Assembly: GCA_021201295.1 (NCBI GenBank)
Contig: JAJQFE010000049.1
Span: 1-38,266 of the forward strand
Length of the DNA: 38,266 nucleotides
Direction: 5' to 3'
Source: Tannerellaceae bacterium
GTDB lineage: Bacteria; Bacteroidota; Bacteroidia; Bacteroidales; Tannerellaceae
Shown: piece after piece, positions 17,420-26,266 of the stretch
How positions within the stretch are numbered: the stretch's first letter is position 1
Layout of the letters: the number at the start of each line of letters is the position of its first letter
Notes under the pieces: model-generated
What the model was told of the DNA's origin: nothing
The model's input: the letters and a program-made list of their open reading frames with translations, nothing else
Databases searched by the model: none
Translations under genes and position numbers: made by a program

Positions 17420-19882
17420 TTATCTTAATTGTGCTCCCAGCTTTTGTTCCAGGTTGTTCCGGATCTTTTTCATGATGGCATCAATCTGTTTGTCATTTAA
17501 TGTTTTGCTTTCATCCTGCAGATAGAAACTGACTGCATAGGATTTTTTGCCTGGTGGCAGATTCTTCCCTTCATATACGTCAAATAGTTCTACCTGTTTG
17601 AGTAGTTTCCGGTCACTGTCTGTGGCAATCTTTTCTATCTCTGAGAAGGGTACGGATTTATCTAACAACAGTGCCAGGTCACGTTTAACGGCTGGGAATT
17701 TAGAGATTTCAGAGAATTTCACTTTGTTCTTTTTGATCTCTTTCATTAACAGGTTCCAGGATAACTCGGCATAGGCTACCTCTGTTTCGATATCCACTGC
17801 CTGGCAGATCTTTTTATTGACAATACCTAACGTGCCTAACTGGCGTCCGGAAATCGTTGTGATACTTAATCCTGCTGTGTAGATGTCATTGCTTAGGTTT
17901 CCGAAGAGGATCGTTTTCCTGTTGATGCCTAAACGGGTAAGGATATTTTCCACATAGGCTTTTAGTTCATAGACGGAAGTCTTTTCATCAGGATGTGCCC
18001 AACTGTTTTCCACCCGGTTGCCTGTCATCCAGAGACCTAAGCGATATTCTTCTTTGTAGGCGGCTAAGGAATCGTCTTCTCTTTTCTTATCGGCATCGTA
18101 CTGATAACAATTCCCGAATTCATAAAAACGGATGTTGCTGTTTTTCCGTTTGATATTATATTCGATACTTTCCAGCCCTCCGAATAATAAGGTCTGGCGC
18201 ATACAGTTCAGATCCGAACTTAGCGGATTCAACAACATGACGCAGTGAGCTACCGGATAGGAGGAAAGTTCCTCATAATAAGCGGAGCGGGTCTGGGAGT
18301 TATTCATGATCTCATGGAAGCCTCCTCCGGAGAGTTGTTCAGAAATCAGGTTTTGTAGTTTATAGCTTTTATCGGTCGGAGTTTCGTAACTCAGGTTTGA
18401 TTTGACATTTTCTCCGATCTCTACATTATTATATCCGTAAATCCGGAGAATCTCTTCAATCACATCCACATCCTTCTGCACGTCCACCCGGTAGCGGGGT
18501 ACTTGTAAGGTTAATCCTTCTGCTGTTTCAGCAGTCACTTCTATTTCCAGACTGGCGAGGATACTTTTCACTGTTTCTACCGGTATTTCTTTGCCGATCA
18601 GGGTATTGATTTTCCGGAACGTCACTTCTACTATATAAGGGTGAACCGGGTCAGGATAGATATCCTGGATATCGCCGGTAATGGTTCCGCCTGCCAGTTC
18701 CCGGATCAGTAGGGCGGCCCGTTTCAATACATAGACCGTGTTGTTAGGATCCAGCCCTCTTTCAAAATGGAAAGAGGAATCAGTGTTTAATCCGAACCGG
18801 CGGGCTGTTTTCCGTATCCAGGTCGGATTGAAGTTGGCGGATTCCAGGAAGATATCGGTAGTGTTTTCCGTAACTCCTAAATCCAGACCGCCAAATACTC
18901 CACCGATACACATTGCCTCTTCTGTATTGCAGATCATCAGGTCCTGGTCTGTCAGCGTACGTTCTATGCCATCTAAGGTAACAAACTTAGTTCCGGACGG
19001 CATGGTTTTTACGATCACCTGGCCTCCTTTGATCTTTCCGGCATCAAATGCATGCAAGGGTTGTCCCAGTTCATGCAGCACAAAATTGGTTATATCTACC
19101 ACATTATTGATCGGACGCAGCCCGATTACATTCAGGTAATTCTGTAACCATTCCGGACTTTCTTTTACGGTGACTCCTTTGATGGTGACTCCGGAGTAAC
19201 GGGGACAGGCTTCCTGGTTTTCTACTGTTACCCGGATGCCCGGTGCCGGATCATCTATTTTAAAATCGTCTACGGATGGGCGTTTCAATTGGGCTGGTAG
19301 TCCGTTCTGTTTCAGGTAAGCTGCCAGATCCCGTGCCACTCCGTAGTGGGAAGTTGCATCTACCCGGTTAGGAGTGATATCCACTTCCAGCACATAATCG
19401 CTTTTAATGTTATAATACTCTTTGGCCGGAGTACCTGTTACGGCATCTTCCGGTAATACGATAATCCCGTCATGGCTTGTCCCGATACCAATTTCATCTT
19501 CCGCACAGATCATTCCGTTGGATTCTTCCCCCCTGATTTTGGATTTCTTTATGGTAAAGGACTCATCCCCTTTATATAGTTTAGTTCCGTTCAGGGCAAC
19601 CACTACTTTTTGTCCGGCGGCTACATTGGGTGCTCCGCAGACAATTTTCAGGGGTTCATCTGCTCCTACGTCTACCGTGGTGATATGTAAGTGGTTGAAA
19701 TTCGGATGATCTATACAGGTAAGGACTTCTCCGATCACAATTCCTTCCAGTCCGCCTTTGATGGTTTGTACCTCTTCTACACTTCCGGTTTCCAGGCCGA
19801 TGGATGTTAATGCTGCAGCCACCTCTTCGGGCTGTAAATTAAAATCAAGGTAAGATGTAAGCCAGTTGTAAGATATATTCAT
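17420..19882 (-). CDS. pheT: Phenylalanyl-tRNA synthetase beta subunit
   Basis: Beta chain of the alpha2-beta2 enzyme that charges tRNA-Phe; it carries tRNA binding and editing. It has 820 residues, full length. Domains: N-terminal tRNA-binding fold (about 40-150, VIGEVLTCIDHPNFNHLHI and IVCGAPNVAAGQKV), B3/B4 editing domain (about 210-380), B5 domain (about 400-475), catalytic-like core (GLNTDSSFHFERGLDP precedes it) and C-terminal FDX-ACB anticodon-binding domain (KFPAVKRDLALLLD to the end). pheS is not adjacent, which is usual in this group. A possible structured leader lies upstream. Confidence 0.97.
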   Translation of the reverse strand: MNISYNWLTSYLDFNLQPEEVAAALTSIGLETGSVEEVQTIKGGLEGIVIGEVLTCIDHPNFNHLHITTVDVGADEPLKIVCGAPNVAAGQKVVVALNGTKLYKGDESFTIKKSKIRGEESNGMICAEDEIGIGTSHDGIIVLPEDAVTGTPAKEYYNIKSDYVLEVDITPNRVDATSHYGVARDLAAYLKQNGLPAQLKRPSVDDFKIDDPAPGIRVTVENQEACPRYSGVTIKGVTVKESPEWLQNYLNVIGLRPINNVVDITNFVLHELGQPLHAFDAGKIKGGQVIVKTMPSGTKFVTLDGIERTLTDQDLMICNTEEAMCIGGVFGGLDLGVTENTTDIFLESANFNPTWIRKTARRFGLNTDSSFHFERGLDPNNTVYVLKRAALLIRELAGGTITGDIQDIYPDPVHPYIVEVTFRKINTLIGKEIPVETVKSILASLEIEVTAETAEGLTLQVPRYRVDVQKDVDVIEEILRIYGYNNVEIGENVKSNLSYETPTDKSYKLQNLISEQLSGGGFHEIMNNSQTRSAYYEELSSYPVAHCVMLLNPLSSDLNCMRQTLLFGGLESIEYNIKRKNSNIRFYEFGNCYQYDADKKREDDSLAAYKEEYRLGLWMTGNRVENSWAHPDEKTSVYELKAYVENILTRLGINRKTILFGNLSNDIYTAGLSITTISGRQLGTLGIVNKKICQAVDIETEVAYAELSWNLLMKEIKKNKVKFSEISKFPAVKRDLALLLDKSVPFSEIEKIATDSDRKLLKQVELFDVYEGKNLPPGKKSYAVSFYLQDESKTLNDKQIDAIMKKIRNNLEQKLGAQLR

Positions 19883-19906
19883 CGTTTTTTAATTTTATTC
19901 TTAATA

Positions 19907-20009
19907 GTAGTTAAAGTAGTTATCACTCGCTTCGCTCATTAGTAGTTAAGTAGTAAGTAGGAAATGTTTTGCTACTTCACTTCTCTGACTACCTGACTCC
20001 TTTAACTAC
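19907..20009. repeat. Interleaved inverted repeats in the pheT leader
   Basis: GTAGTTAAAG (19907-19916) pairs perfectly with CTTTAACTAC (20000-20009); between them are further related GTAGTTAAGTAGTAAGTAG and CTACTTC/GACTAC stretches that can pair in alternative ways. The region would lie in the 5' untranslated RNA of pheT if transcription starts near 20017. An attenuator function is speculative. Confidence 0.5.
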
Positions 20010-20023
20010 TTTTTTACGCCCGC

Positions 20024-20031
20024 CAAAGGTA
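20024..20031 (-). promoter_or_regulatory. -7 promoter element of pheT-yebC
   Basis: On the minus strand the bases read TACCTTTG, a TAnnTTTG match about 140 bases upstream of the pheT ATG. This predicts a leader that includes the inverted repeats. Confidence 0.55.
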
Positions 20032-20073
20032 AGAAGAATTCTTCAAACCCATATAAAAATGAGTTAAAATCAC

Positions 20074-20081
20074 TATCTTTG
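20074..20081 (+). promoter_or_regulatory. -7 promoter element of trmD
   Basis: TATCTTTG, divergent from the pheT promoter. It is only 16 bases before ATG 20098 and 40 before ATG 20122, which favours the later start. Confidence 0.6.
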
Positions 20082-20121
20082 CCCGCCTGAAATCAGTATG
20101 GTAATTAATGAATCGGAACGG

Positions 20122-20796
20122 ATGAGGATAGATATCTTAACAGTACTCCCTGAAATGATTGACGGGATGGTCAATTGCTCCATAGTGAAACGTGCCCAGG
20201 ATAAAGGGCTGGCAGAGATTCATCTGCATAATTTACGGGATTATACGGCTGATAAATGGAGACGGGTGGATGATTATCCTTTCGGCGGAGAGGCGGGTAT
20301 GGTCATGCAAATCGAACCGGTTGACCGGGCGATTGCTGCTCTTAAGAAAGAGCGGGTGTATGATGAAGTGATCTATACTTCTCCGGATGGTGAGACCTTT
20401 AACCAGCCGATGGCAAACCGGATGTCTTTACTGGAAAATATCATTATCCTGTGTGGGCATTATAAAGGTGTGGACTACCGGATCCGGGAGCATCTGATCA
20501 CCAAAGAGATCTCTGTAGGGGATTATGTGTTGACAGGAGGGGAGCTGGCTGCTGCGATTATTACGGATGCAGTAGTGCGGCTGATTCCTGGAGCCATAGG
20601 GGATGAACAAAGTGCCTTGTCGGATTCATTTCAGGATAACCTGTTAGCTCCTCCGGTTTATACCCGGCCGGCTGATTATAAGGGCTGGAAAGTTCCGGAA
20701 GTGTTACTTTCGGGACATGAACGTAAGATTGATGAGTGGCAGTTGCAGCAGGCTCAGGAACGGACGGCCCGTTTACGTCCTGATCTGTTGAAGTAG
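20122..20796 (+). CDS. trmD: tRNA (guanine-N1)-methyltransferase TrmD
   Basis: SPOUT-class methyltransferase that makes m1G37 beside the anticodon and prevents +1 frameshifting. From ATG 20122 ([12 protein letters not shown]) it has 224 residues, the usual length; an in-frame ATG at 20098 would add eight residues and leave almost no leader. The trefoil-knot SAM site is visible in [17 protein letters not shown] and [14 protein letters not shown], with [18 protein letters not shown] holding the catalytic region. The customary rimM, rpsP and rplS neighbours are absent. It ends four bases before the convergent lipoprotein gene, without a visible terminator between them. Confidence 0.96.
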   Translation: MRIDILTVLPEMIDGMVNCSIVKRAQDKGLAEIHLHNLRDYTADKWRRVDDYPFGGEAGMVMQIEPVDRAIAALKKERVYDEVIYTSPDGETFNQPMANRMSLLENIIILCGHYKGVDYRIREHLITKEISVGDYVLTGGELAAAIITDAVVRLIPGAIGDEQSALSDSFQDNLLAPPVYTRPADYKGWKVPEVLLSGHERKIDEWQLQQAQERTARLRPDLLK

Positions 20797-20800
20797 CAGA

Positions 20801-21661
20801 TCAGTTAGGATTGTAATTGTATTCAAACGTATATACGTATGTATTGGTTCCTGTTGAATTGTTCGTATTGGTTTCGTAAATGGATTCAACAATAGTCATC
20901 CCTGTAATATACTCCCCCATACCTGTGTAACTGAACGTATATTCTGCCGCAATCTGGTTCGCTGTTGTAATATGATACCAGTACGCCCTTCCTACCAGAT
21001 TCCGGTTATTGATGCCGAAGTAAACATTAAAAGGGGTGAAGTTCTCAAATTCGACCGGTGTAAATGTATTCAGCAAACGGAACGGAAAATTTTCCGGTTG
21101 TACTTCAGTTTTATATTCATATTCCATAATGCTTTGGGCAAGCCGTTTATACTGGCTCAGGTTTCCGTTTTCCCAGGTAAACTGGTCTATACTCTCAGTG
21201 GTATCTTCTCCATATTTATCATTGGCATCCTGTTTAGGCCATGTGTACATCCAGTCTATGCTTTTTAACAGACTTCTTTCATAGTGATAGGTATATTGGT
21301 TTTCCGTATAGGTTTCACTGGGATAATAGGGATTCTCCACATCCTCCGATGTTTCCGTGATCACTCCCTGGGTAGTTGTATGAGTTACATTTATGGCGGC
21401 AGATTCGAAATTCCGGGTAATGCTTTCCAGGATTGTACTTCCTATATATTCATATCGTATGGTGGCATCTGTAGTAACCACCCGGCTGATCGAACCATCT
21501 ATGGCATTATAACTGATGTCTGCACTGAAATAGGTAGCTCCGTTTTTAGTGCAGGTAATTTTGGTGATTTTATTAGGGATCGTAATTTCCGGATCATCAT
21601 TTTTATTACAGGACATAGTAAGCACAGAGAGTACTGTAAAGAGGAGTATATATTTTTTCAT
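20801..21661 (-). CDS. DUF4595-like lipoprotein
   Basis: A 286-residue exported lipoprotein: N-terminal signal MKKYILLFTVLSVLTMSC with the lipidated cysteine at about residue 18, then acidic NKNDDPE, the kind of sequence that sends lipoproteins to the cell surface in Bacteroidota. The body is rich in Thr, Tyr and Asn and alternates short beta strands of YxYxG type (IRYEYIGSTI, QYTYHYERSLLKSI, YEYKTE), like the DUF4595 family and RHS-like strand repeats. Function is not known. A TAATTTTG -7 element lies on the minus strand at 21690-21697. Confidence 0.72.
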   Translation of the reverse strand: MKKYILLFTVLSVLTMSCNKNDDPEITIPNKITKITCTKNGATYFSADISYNAIDGSISRVVTTDATIRYEYIGSTILESITRNFESAAINVTHTTTQGVITETSEDVENPYYPSETYTENQYTYHYERSLLKSIDWMYTWPKQDANDKYGEDTTESIDQFTWENGNLSQYKRLAQSIMEYEYKTEVQPENFPFRLLNTFTPVEFENFTPFNVYFGINNRNLVGRAYWYHITTANQIAAEYTFSYTGMGEYITGMTIVESIYETNTNNSTGTNTYVYTFEYNYNPN

Positions 21662-21689
21662 ATTTGTTTTCTATTATGATTAGACTTTA

Positions 21690-21697
21690 CAAAATTA
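21690..21697 (-). promoter_or_regulatory. -7 promoter element of the DUF4595-like gene
   Basis: TAATTTTG on the minus strand, about 30 bases before the start codon. Confidence 0.5.
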
Positions 21698-21770
21698 GGA
21701 TAATTACAGGAATAAATTCAGATATAAGAAATTTTAAGTTTTTATTGTAGAAACCGGGCGGAAAATGCTT

Positions 21771-21778
21771 TAGTTTTG
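21771..21778 (+). promoter_or_regulatory. -7 promoter element of the GH3 gene
   Basis: TAGTTTTG, with a TTG at 21745-21747 as a possible -33 element at slightly long spacing. It is about 100 bases before the start codon. Confidence 0.5.
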
Positions 21779-21877
21779 TTAAAAAACCACTATCTTCAAG
21801 CTGTAAACCAGTGACTACTACAGGTATTTATGTGAAAAAATTACAATAAATAAATCAATTTACAAATAGCAAAAAGT

Positions 21878-24484
21878 ATGAGATTAAATGGTCTATCCGT
21901 AGCAGTTGCAGCTACTTTCTTTCTTTTGTCATGCAACAATAACACAGCGGACTATCCGTTCCGGAATCCGGATCTTCCACAGGAAGAACGGATCAATGAT
22001 CTGCTAAGCCGTCTTACCCTGGAGGAAAAGATTGGGCAGATGATGAACCAGACTCCGGCCATAGAGCGCTTGGGTATTCCTGAATATGACTGGTGGAATG
22101 AAGCCCTGCATGGGGTGGCACGTGCCGGACAGGCCACTGTGTTCCCGCAGTCGATTGCGATGGCGGCTACTTTTGATGAAGAGGCGCTGTTTGAGACGTT
22201 TGATATGATCAGTGATGAGGCCCGTGCCAAATATCACCAGTATCAGAAAGACGGAGAATATGACCGGTACAAAGGGTTGACCTTCTGGACACCGAATATC
22301 AATATCTTCCGTGACCCGCGCTGGGGTAGAGGGATGGAGACCTATGGGGAAGATCCTTACCTGACGGAACGCATGGGGCTGGCTGTAGTAAGAGGACTGC
22401 AGGGAAATGATCCCCATTATTTCAAAACACATGCCTGTGCCAAACATTATGCAGTCCATAGCGGTCCGGAATGGAACCGTCATGAATATGATGCAGAATC
22501 TTCTCCGCGGGATTTGTGGACTACCTATCTGCCGGCTTTTGAAGCCTTGGTAAAGGAGGGAAATGTGCAGGAGGTCATGTGTGCCTATAACCGCTTTGAA
22601 GGAGTTCCCTGCTGTAGCAGTGATAAATTGCTGATTGATATTCTCCGGAATTTCTGGGGATATGAACACATTATTTTGTCAGACTGTGGGGCCATTGATG
22701 ATTTCTGGCGGCGGGATCCCCGGACTCCCCGGCATGAGACTCATGAAAATGCGGAAACTGCTTCTGCAGATGCGGTGAGAGCCGGTACAGACCTGGAATG
22801 TGGAAATAGCTATGAGGCGTTGTTAAAAGCCGTACAGGATGGACTGATCACAGAAGAGGAACTGGATATTTCATTGCGTCGTTTGCTGAAAGGCCGTTTT
22901 GAATTAGGCATGTTTGATCCGGACGACCGGGTTCCGTTTGCCCAAATTCCTTATAGTGTAGTGGAGAGTCCGAAGCATGTTAACCAGGCGTTGGAGATGG
23001 CTCGTAAGAGTATGGTATTGTTGAAAAATCAGAATAACCGGCTGCCTTTGAGTAAAGAGATACGTAAAATAGCTGTAGTCGGTCCGAATGCGGCGGATTC
23101 CACTACATTATGGGCTAACTACAATGGTTTCCCAACCCACACAGTGACTATTCTGGAAGGTATACAGAACAAAGTACCGGATGCAGAAGTGATCTATGAA
23201 CTGGGATGTAACCATACGGATACTTTTGTGCTGATTGATTTTATGAATTATGTCTCTTCTCCGGAAGGCCAGGGCTTTGCTTCTGAATTTTTTAATAACT
23301 GTGATTTTGAAGGTACCCCTGTATATAAAGGAAGGGCACAAAGTCTTCATTATACCACCGGTGGGAACACCCAGTTTGCTCCGAATGTGAATTTCACCAA
23401 TTTCTCTGCCCGCTTTACGGGTGTGTTTGAATCTCCGGTAAATGGCCCGGTGGAATTTGAGATTTCCGGGAATGATGGTTACCGTTTGTTCATAGGAGAG
23501 GAAAAAGTGGCTGAAATGTGGGAAAGTGAATATACCAACGGACGTACCTATACGCTGCAGGCAGAAAAAGGAAAACAGTATCCACTGATGGTGGAATATA
23601 TGCAACGTGGAGGAACTGCTGACCTGAATCTGGATCTGGGACAACGGACTCCGGTAGATTATAAAGGTACTGCGGACAAAGTGAAGGATGCAGATGTGAT
23701 CATATTTGTAGGTGGGATTTCTCCTCGCCTGGAAGGGGAAGAAATGCCGGTGGATGCAGATGGATTCAAAAAAGGGGACCGTACCAATATAGAGATCCCG
23801 AAAGTTCAGCGGGAGATGATCCAGGCACTCAAAGCAACCGGTAAACCGATTGTATATGTGGTATGTACCGGTAGTGCGTTAGCGCTGAACCGGGAAGATG
23901 CAAATGTAGATGCGATCCTGAATGCATGGTATGGGGGACAGGAAGCAGGAACGGCTGTCGCAGATATCCTGTTTGGGGATTACAATCCTTCCGGACGTTT
24001 GCCTGTTACTTTCTATAAGTCGGTGGACCAGTTACCGGACTTTGAAGATTATAGTATGAAAGGACGTACCTACCGGTATATGACCCAGGCTCCTCTGTAT
24101 CCGTTCGGGCATGGGTTAAGCTATACGACGTATGCATATAAAAATGCAACATTGTCACAGGATAAGATTGCCAGAGATCAGTCTGTAACCCTGGCATTTG
24201 ACATTGCCAATACCGGAAAGGTGGATGGAGAGGAAGTGGCACAGGTGTATGTGAGAAATCCAAATGATCCGGAAGGACCCCTGAAAGCATTGAAAGCATT
24301 CAAACGGGTAGGAGTGAAGGCTGGTAGTGAGCAACAGGTACAGATAGAATTAGAACCTAAAGCGTTCTGGTCGTTTAATGATGCTACTCAGACCATGGAA
24401 GTACGTCCGGGTATGTATGAAATTTTATATGGCGGATCTTCTGATAATAAAGCCTTGAAAAGTATCCGTTTAGAGATTAAATAA
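21878..24484 (+). CDS. GH3 beta-xylosidase/beta-glucosidase lipoprotein with PA14 domain
   Basis: Retaining glycoside hydrolase of family 3, 868 residues, that removes terminal sugars from beta-linked oligosaccharides. The signal ends in LLSC (lipidated Cys about residue 19). The TIM-barrel domain holds WNEALHGVAR, FWTPNINIFRDPRWGRG, KHYAVHSGPE and the nucleophile region ILSDCGAID (Asp269). The second alpha/beta domain is interrupted by a PA14 domain at about 467-590 (FASEFFNNCDFEGTPVY to DLNLDLG), and a fibronectin-III-like domain closes the protein. This order and the WNEALHG motif are typical of Prevotella/Bacteroides beta-xylosidases, so xylo-oligosaccharide is the first guess. No SusC/SusD pair or other glycosidase is adjacent. 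Confidence 0.93.
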   Translation: MRLNGLSVAVAATFFLLSCNNNTADYPFRNPDLPQEERINDLLSRLTLEEKIGQMMNQTPAIERLGIPEYDWWNEALHGVARAGQATVFPQSIAMAATFDEEALFETFDMISDEARAKYHQYQKDGEYDRYKGLTFWTPNINIFRDPRWGRGMETYGEDPYLTERMGLAVVRGLQGNDPHYFKTHACAKHYAVHSGPEWNRHEYDAESSPRDLWTTYLPAFEALVKEGNVQEVMCAYNRFEGVPCCSSDKLLIDILRNFWGYEHIILSDCGAIDDFWRRDPRTPRHETHENAETASADAVRAGTDLECGNSYEALLKAVQDGLITEEELDISLRRLLKGRFELGMFDPDDRVPFAQIPYSVVESPKHVNQALEMARKSMVLLKNQNNRLPLSKEIRKIAVVGPNAADSTTLWANYNGFPTHTVTILEGIQNKVPDAEVIYELGCNHTDTFVLIDFMNYVSSPEGQGFASEFFNNCDFEGTPVYKGRAQSLHYTTGGNTQFAPNVNFTNFSARFTGVFESPVNGPVEFEISGNDGYRLFIGEEKVAEMWESEYTNGRTYTLQAEKGKQYPLMVEYMQRGGTADLNLDLGQRTPVDYKGTADKVKDADVIIFVGGISPRLEGEEMPVDADGFKKGDRTNIEIPKVQREMIQALKATGKPIVYVVCTGSALALNREDANVDAILNAWYGGQEAGTAVADILFGDYNPSGRLPVTFYKSVDQLPDFEDYSMKGRTYRYMTQAPLYPFGHGLSYTTYAYKNATLSQDKIARDQSVTLAFDIANTGKVDGEEVAQVYVRNPNDPEGPLKALKAFKRVGVKAGSEQQVQIELEPKAFWSFNDATQTMEVRPGMYEILYGGSSDNKALKSIRLEIK

Positions 24485-24507
24485 GGGATAAATTATAGGG
24501 AATAAAC

Positions 24508-24541
24508 AAAGGGCACTCAGCAGAAAAGTTGAGTGCCCTTT
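24508..24541 (+). terminator. Terminator after the GH3 gene
   Basis: Perfect 12-bp arms AAAGGGCACTCA (24508-24519) and TGAGTGCCCTTT (24530-24541) between two convergent genes; A/T-flanked, so it may work both ways. Confidence 0.88.
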
Positions 24542-24564
24542 CTTATTGTCTGTATTTCTTTTTA

Positions 24565-25332
24565 TTATTCCTGGGCCTTAATTAATTTGTAGGTTCCGGA
24601 TGTTGTCCAACTGGAAATAGCGGTGGTATCCTGATTAAAATTTTTAGGATACATGACAGTGAACCGTAAAGTATCATCCGGCGTTTTATTAATGAAAGTA
24701 TTTATAAACGTATTCAGATTATAGGCATTGATATCCGGATTGGTTCTGGCATTGTCAGCCGATTCTTTTTCCCTTTCGGTAGCTCTCAAAAATAATTCAT
24801 ATACCGGAGGATCGGTCGTAGGTTCCTGATCCGGAGCAAAAGACATTTCATAATCTATCACATCCGTGATGCTATCAGGAATACTATGAGCTATATATAA
24901 AAAGAACATCCCACGGATATAATCATACCTGTTTTGTATGGAACTTAAAAGGATCTCATTCTCCCTGGTATTAACCGTATCTGTTAACTCAGAGCGTACG
25001 GACCATCTGTTAACAGACGTATATGTCAGATTTTCTACTGTATAATATTGGTTTTCGATCACATCTTTATTTGCTTCCGCCCCGAGATCCAGGACAAAAT
25101 CAATGATATAACAGTCTCCTGTTTCCCCACTGATAGACTCTAAATTAGAAGCATATACTCTATTGATATGATTGGTAATCTCTTTACCGCCGATATACAT
25201 AGTCGGGGTTCCATCCAGATCTAAGACAGCAGCCTGGGAACCGATTCCGATCCGCTGTCCTTCATCTCCTAAGCAGGAAGAAAAAATAAGGAGAAAAGAA
25301 AGAAAAGAAAAGACGATGGATTGTCTGTTCAT
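24565..25332 (-). CDS. NigD-like lipoprotein candidate (second copy)
   Basis: A 255-residue lipoprotein with signal MNRQSIVFSFLSFLLIFSSC and a short acidic tail after the cysteine (LGDEG), a pattern associated with surface export. It resembles the neighbouring lipoprotein in layout: SCL start, a beta-rich first half, then a RYDYIRGMFFLYI segment followed by YELFLRATERE, equivalent to YGFIQDYLFFLI and YNLYLRVRKTE in the neighbour. The NigD assignment rests on layout and locus, not on a profile match. It has its own -7 element and follows a terminator, so it may be expressed separately. Confidence 0.6.
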   Translation of the reverse strand: MNRQSIVFSFLSFLLIFSSCLGDEGQRIGIGSQAAVLDLDGTPTMYIGGKEITNHINRVYASNLESISGETGDCYIIDFVLDLGAEANKDVIENQYYTVENLTYTSVNRWSVRSELTDTVNTRENEILLSSIQNRYDYIRGMFFLYIAHSIPDSITDVIDYEMSFAPDQEPTTDPPVYELFLRATEREKESADNARTNPDINAYNLNTFINTFINKTPDDTLRFTVMYPKNFNQDTTAISSWTTSGTYKLIKAQE

Positions 25333-25357
25333 AATGCAATTATATTTTGTACCGGGA

Positions 25358-25365
25358 CAAATGTA
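25358..25365 (-). promoter_or_regulatory. -7 promoter element of the second NigD-like gene
   Basis: TACATTTG on the minus strand, 26 bases before the start codon. Confidence 0.5.
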
Positions 25366-25390
25366 ATAAAAAATAGTGAGTTCTTTTATA

Positions 25391-25434
25391 CATAAAATCC
25401 CAACTAACTTATTAAAAGCCGTTGGGATTTTATG
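25391..25434 (-). terminator. Terminator after the first NigD-like gene
   Basis: Perfect 14-bp arms CATAAAATCCCAAC (25391-25404) and GTTGGGATTTTATG (25421-25434). On the minus strand the second arm ends in a short T-run. It separates the sigma-anti-sigma-lipoprotein transcript from the next lipoprotein gene. Confidence 0.78.
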
Positions 25435-25449
25435 ATTTTATAGAGCCAA

Positions 25450-26229
25450 TTAATTTTCGTCGGAGAAATAGATAGAACCCATATCCAGATAAGACCATTT
25501 TTTTATTTGGATATCGTCTTCATCAGTATCATCTATTTCACTGATATAATTAATTCGGAGATTGATAGTATTTTCTCCTGCTAATTTTTCCTGTTGGTGA
25601 GCACTATTAATGAAATAGGACGAATTGAATCCGTAAGTTACATTAGATTCTGTTCCATTGACCCCATCTTCAGTTTTTCTTACACGGAGATACAGATTAT
25701 ATATGCGTTTACCATTAATTTCTTCAGGTTCAATTTTATCATATTCCAATGAGTAATAATTTTTTTGTTCAGGTTTATTTTCACTTAAATTTATTAGAAA
25801 GAAAAGATAATCCTGTATAAAGCCATACTCTGCCAGGTCTTTTACAGCTAATTCATTTTCTGTTACTTTAGTTGTATCTGTCATATAGGAAGATAAAGAA
25901 GAGGATCCGATTTCTACATAATCGAAGGAACTGGGAACATAATATCCGGTAGTCGCAATATTTTCATTTGCTTCGTTGTCAGAATCAATGGTTGCATAAA
26001 ATACAACACATGTGTTTTCAGTCATGCTATTTAAACTACTATGGTAAAGAGGGAGATCCCGATTATTAAAGTAGAGTAGACTTCTCATGGAACTACTACT
26101 AAATTTTACGACTCCGGCACCGCCTATTTGAGCGAATGAACTATTATTTCCATCCAAACACGAGGTTAACATCATCACACAGGTTGCGAATGCAACCATC
26201 ACACAAATACTTAGTTTCTTCATTTTCAT
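25450..26229 (-). CDS. NigD-like lipoprotein candidate (first copy)
   Basis: A 259-residue lipoprotein directly after the anti-sigma gene, with a 37-base gap. The signal MKMKKLSICVMVAFATCVMMLTSC ends in a lipobox and is followed by LDGNN. The mature part is beta-rich, Ser/Asn/Tyr/Glu-rich, and paralogous in layout to the next lipoprotein. The position behind a sigma/dual-membrane anti-sigma pair matches the NigD proteins reported as outputs of such systems in Bacteroides thetaiotaomicron. I do not see a decisive NigD motif, so the name is a hypothesis. It is probably co-transcribed with the sigma pair. Confidence 0.6.
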   Translation of the reverse strand: MKMKKLSICVMVAFATCVMMLTSCLDGNNSSFAQIGGAGVVKFSSSSMRSLLYFNNRDLPLYHSSLNSMTENTCVVFYATIDSDNEANENIATTGYYVPSSFDYVEIGSSSLSSYMTDTTKVTENELAVKDLAEYGFIQDYLFFLINLSENKPEQKNYYSLEYDKIEPEEINGKRIYNLYLRVRKTEDGVNGTESNVTYGFNSSYFINSAHQQEKLAGENTINLRINYISEIDDTDEDDIQIKKWSYLDMGSIYFSDEN

Positions 26230-26266
26230 TGTCTGCTACTATATTAAATTATTGTTTTTATGAGTA

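Noticed and set aside
19883-20031. T-box riboswitch before pheT
   Set aside because: No specifier loop or T-box bulge sequence was found, and T-boxes are not expected in this phylum.
22004-22669. A 221-codon minus-strand open frame inside the GH3 gene
   Set aside because: It lies wholly within a conserved glycosidase domain on the opposite strand, and no family or signal is recognisable.
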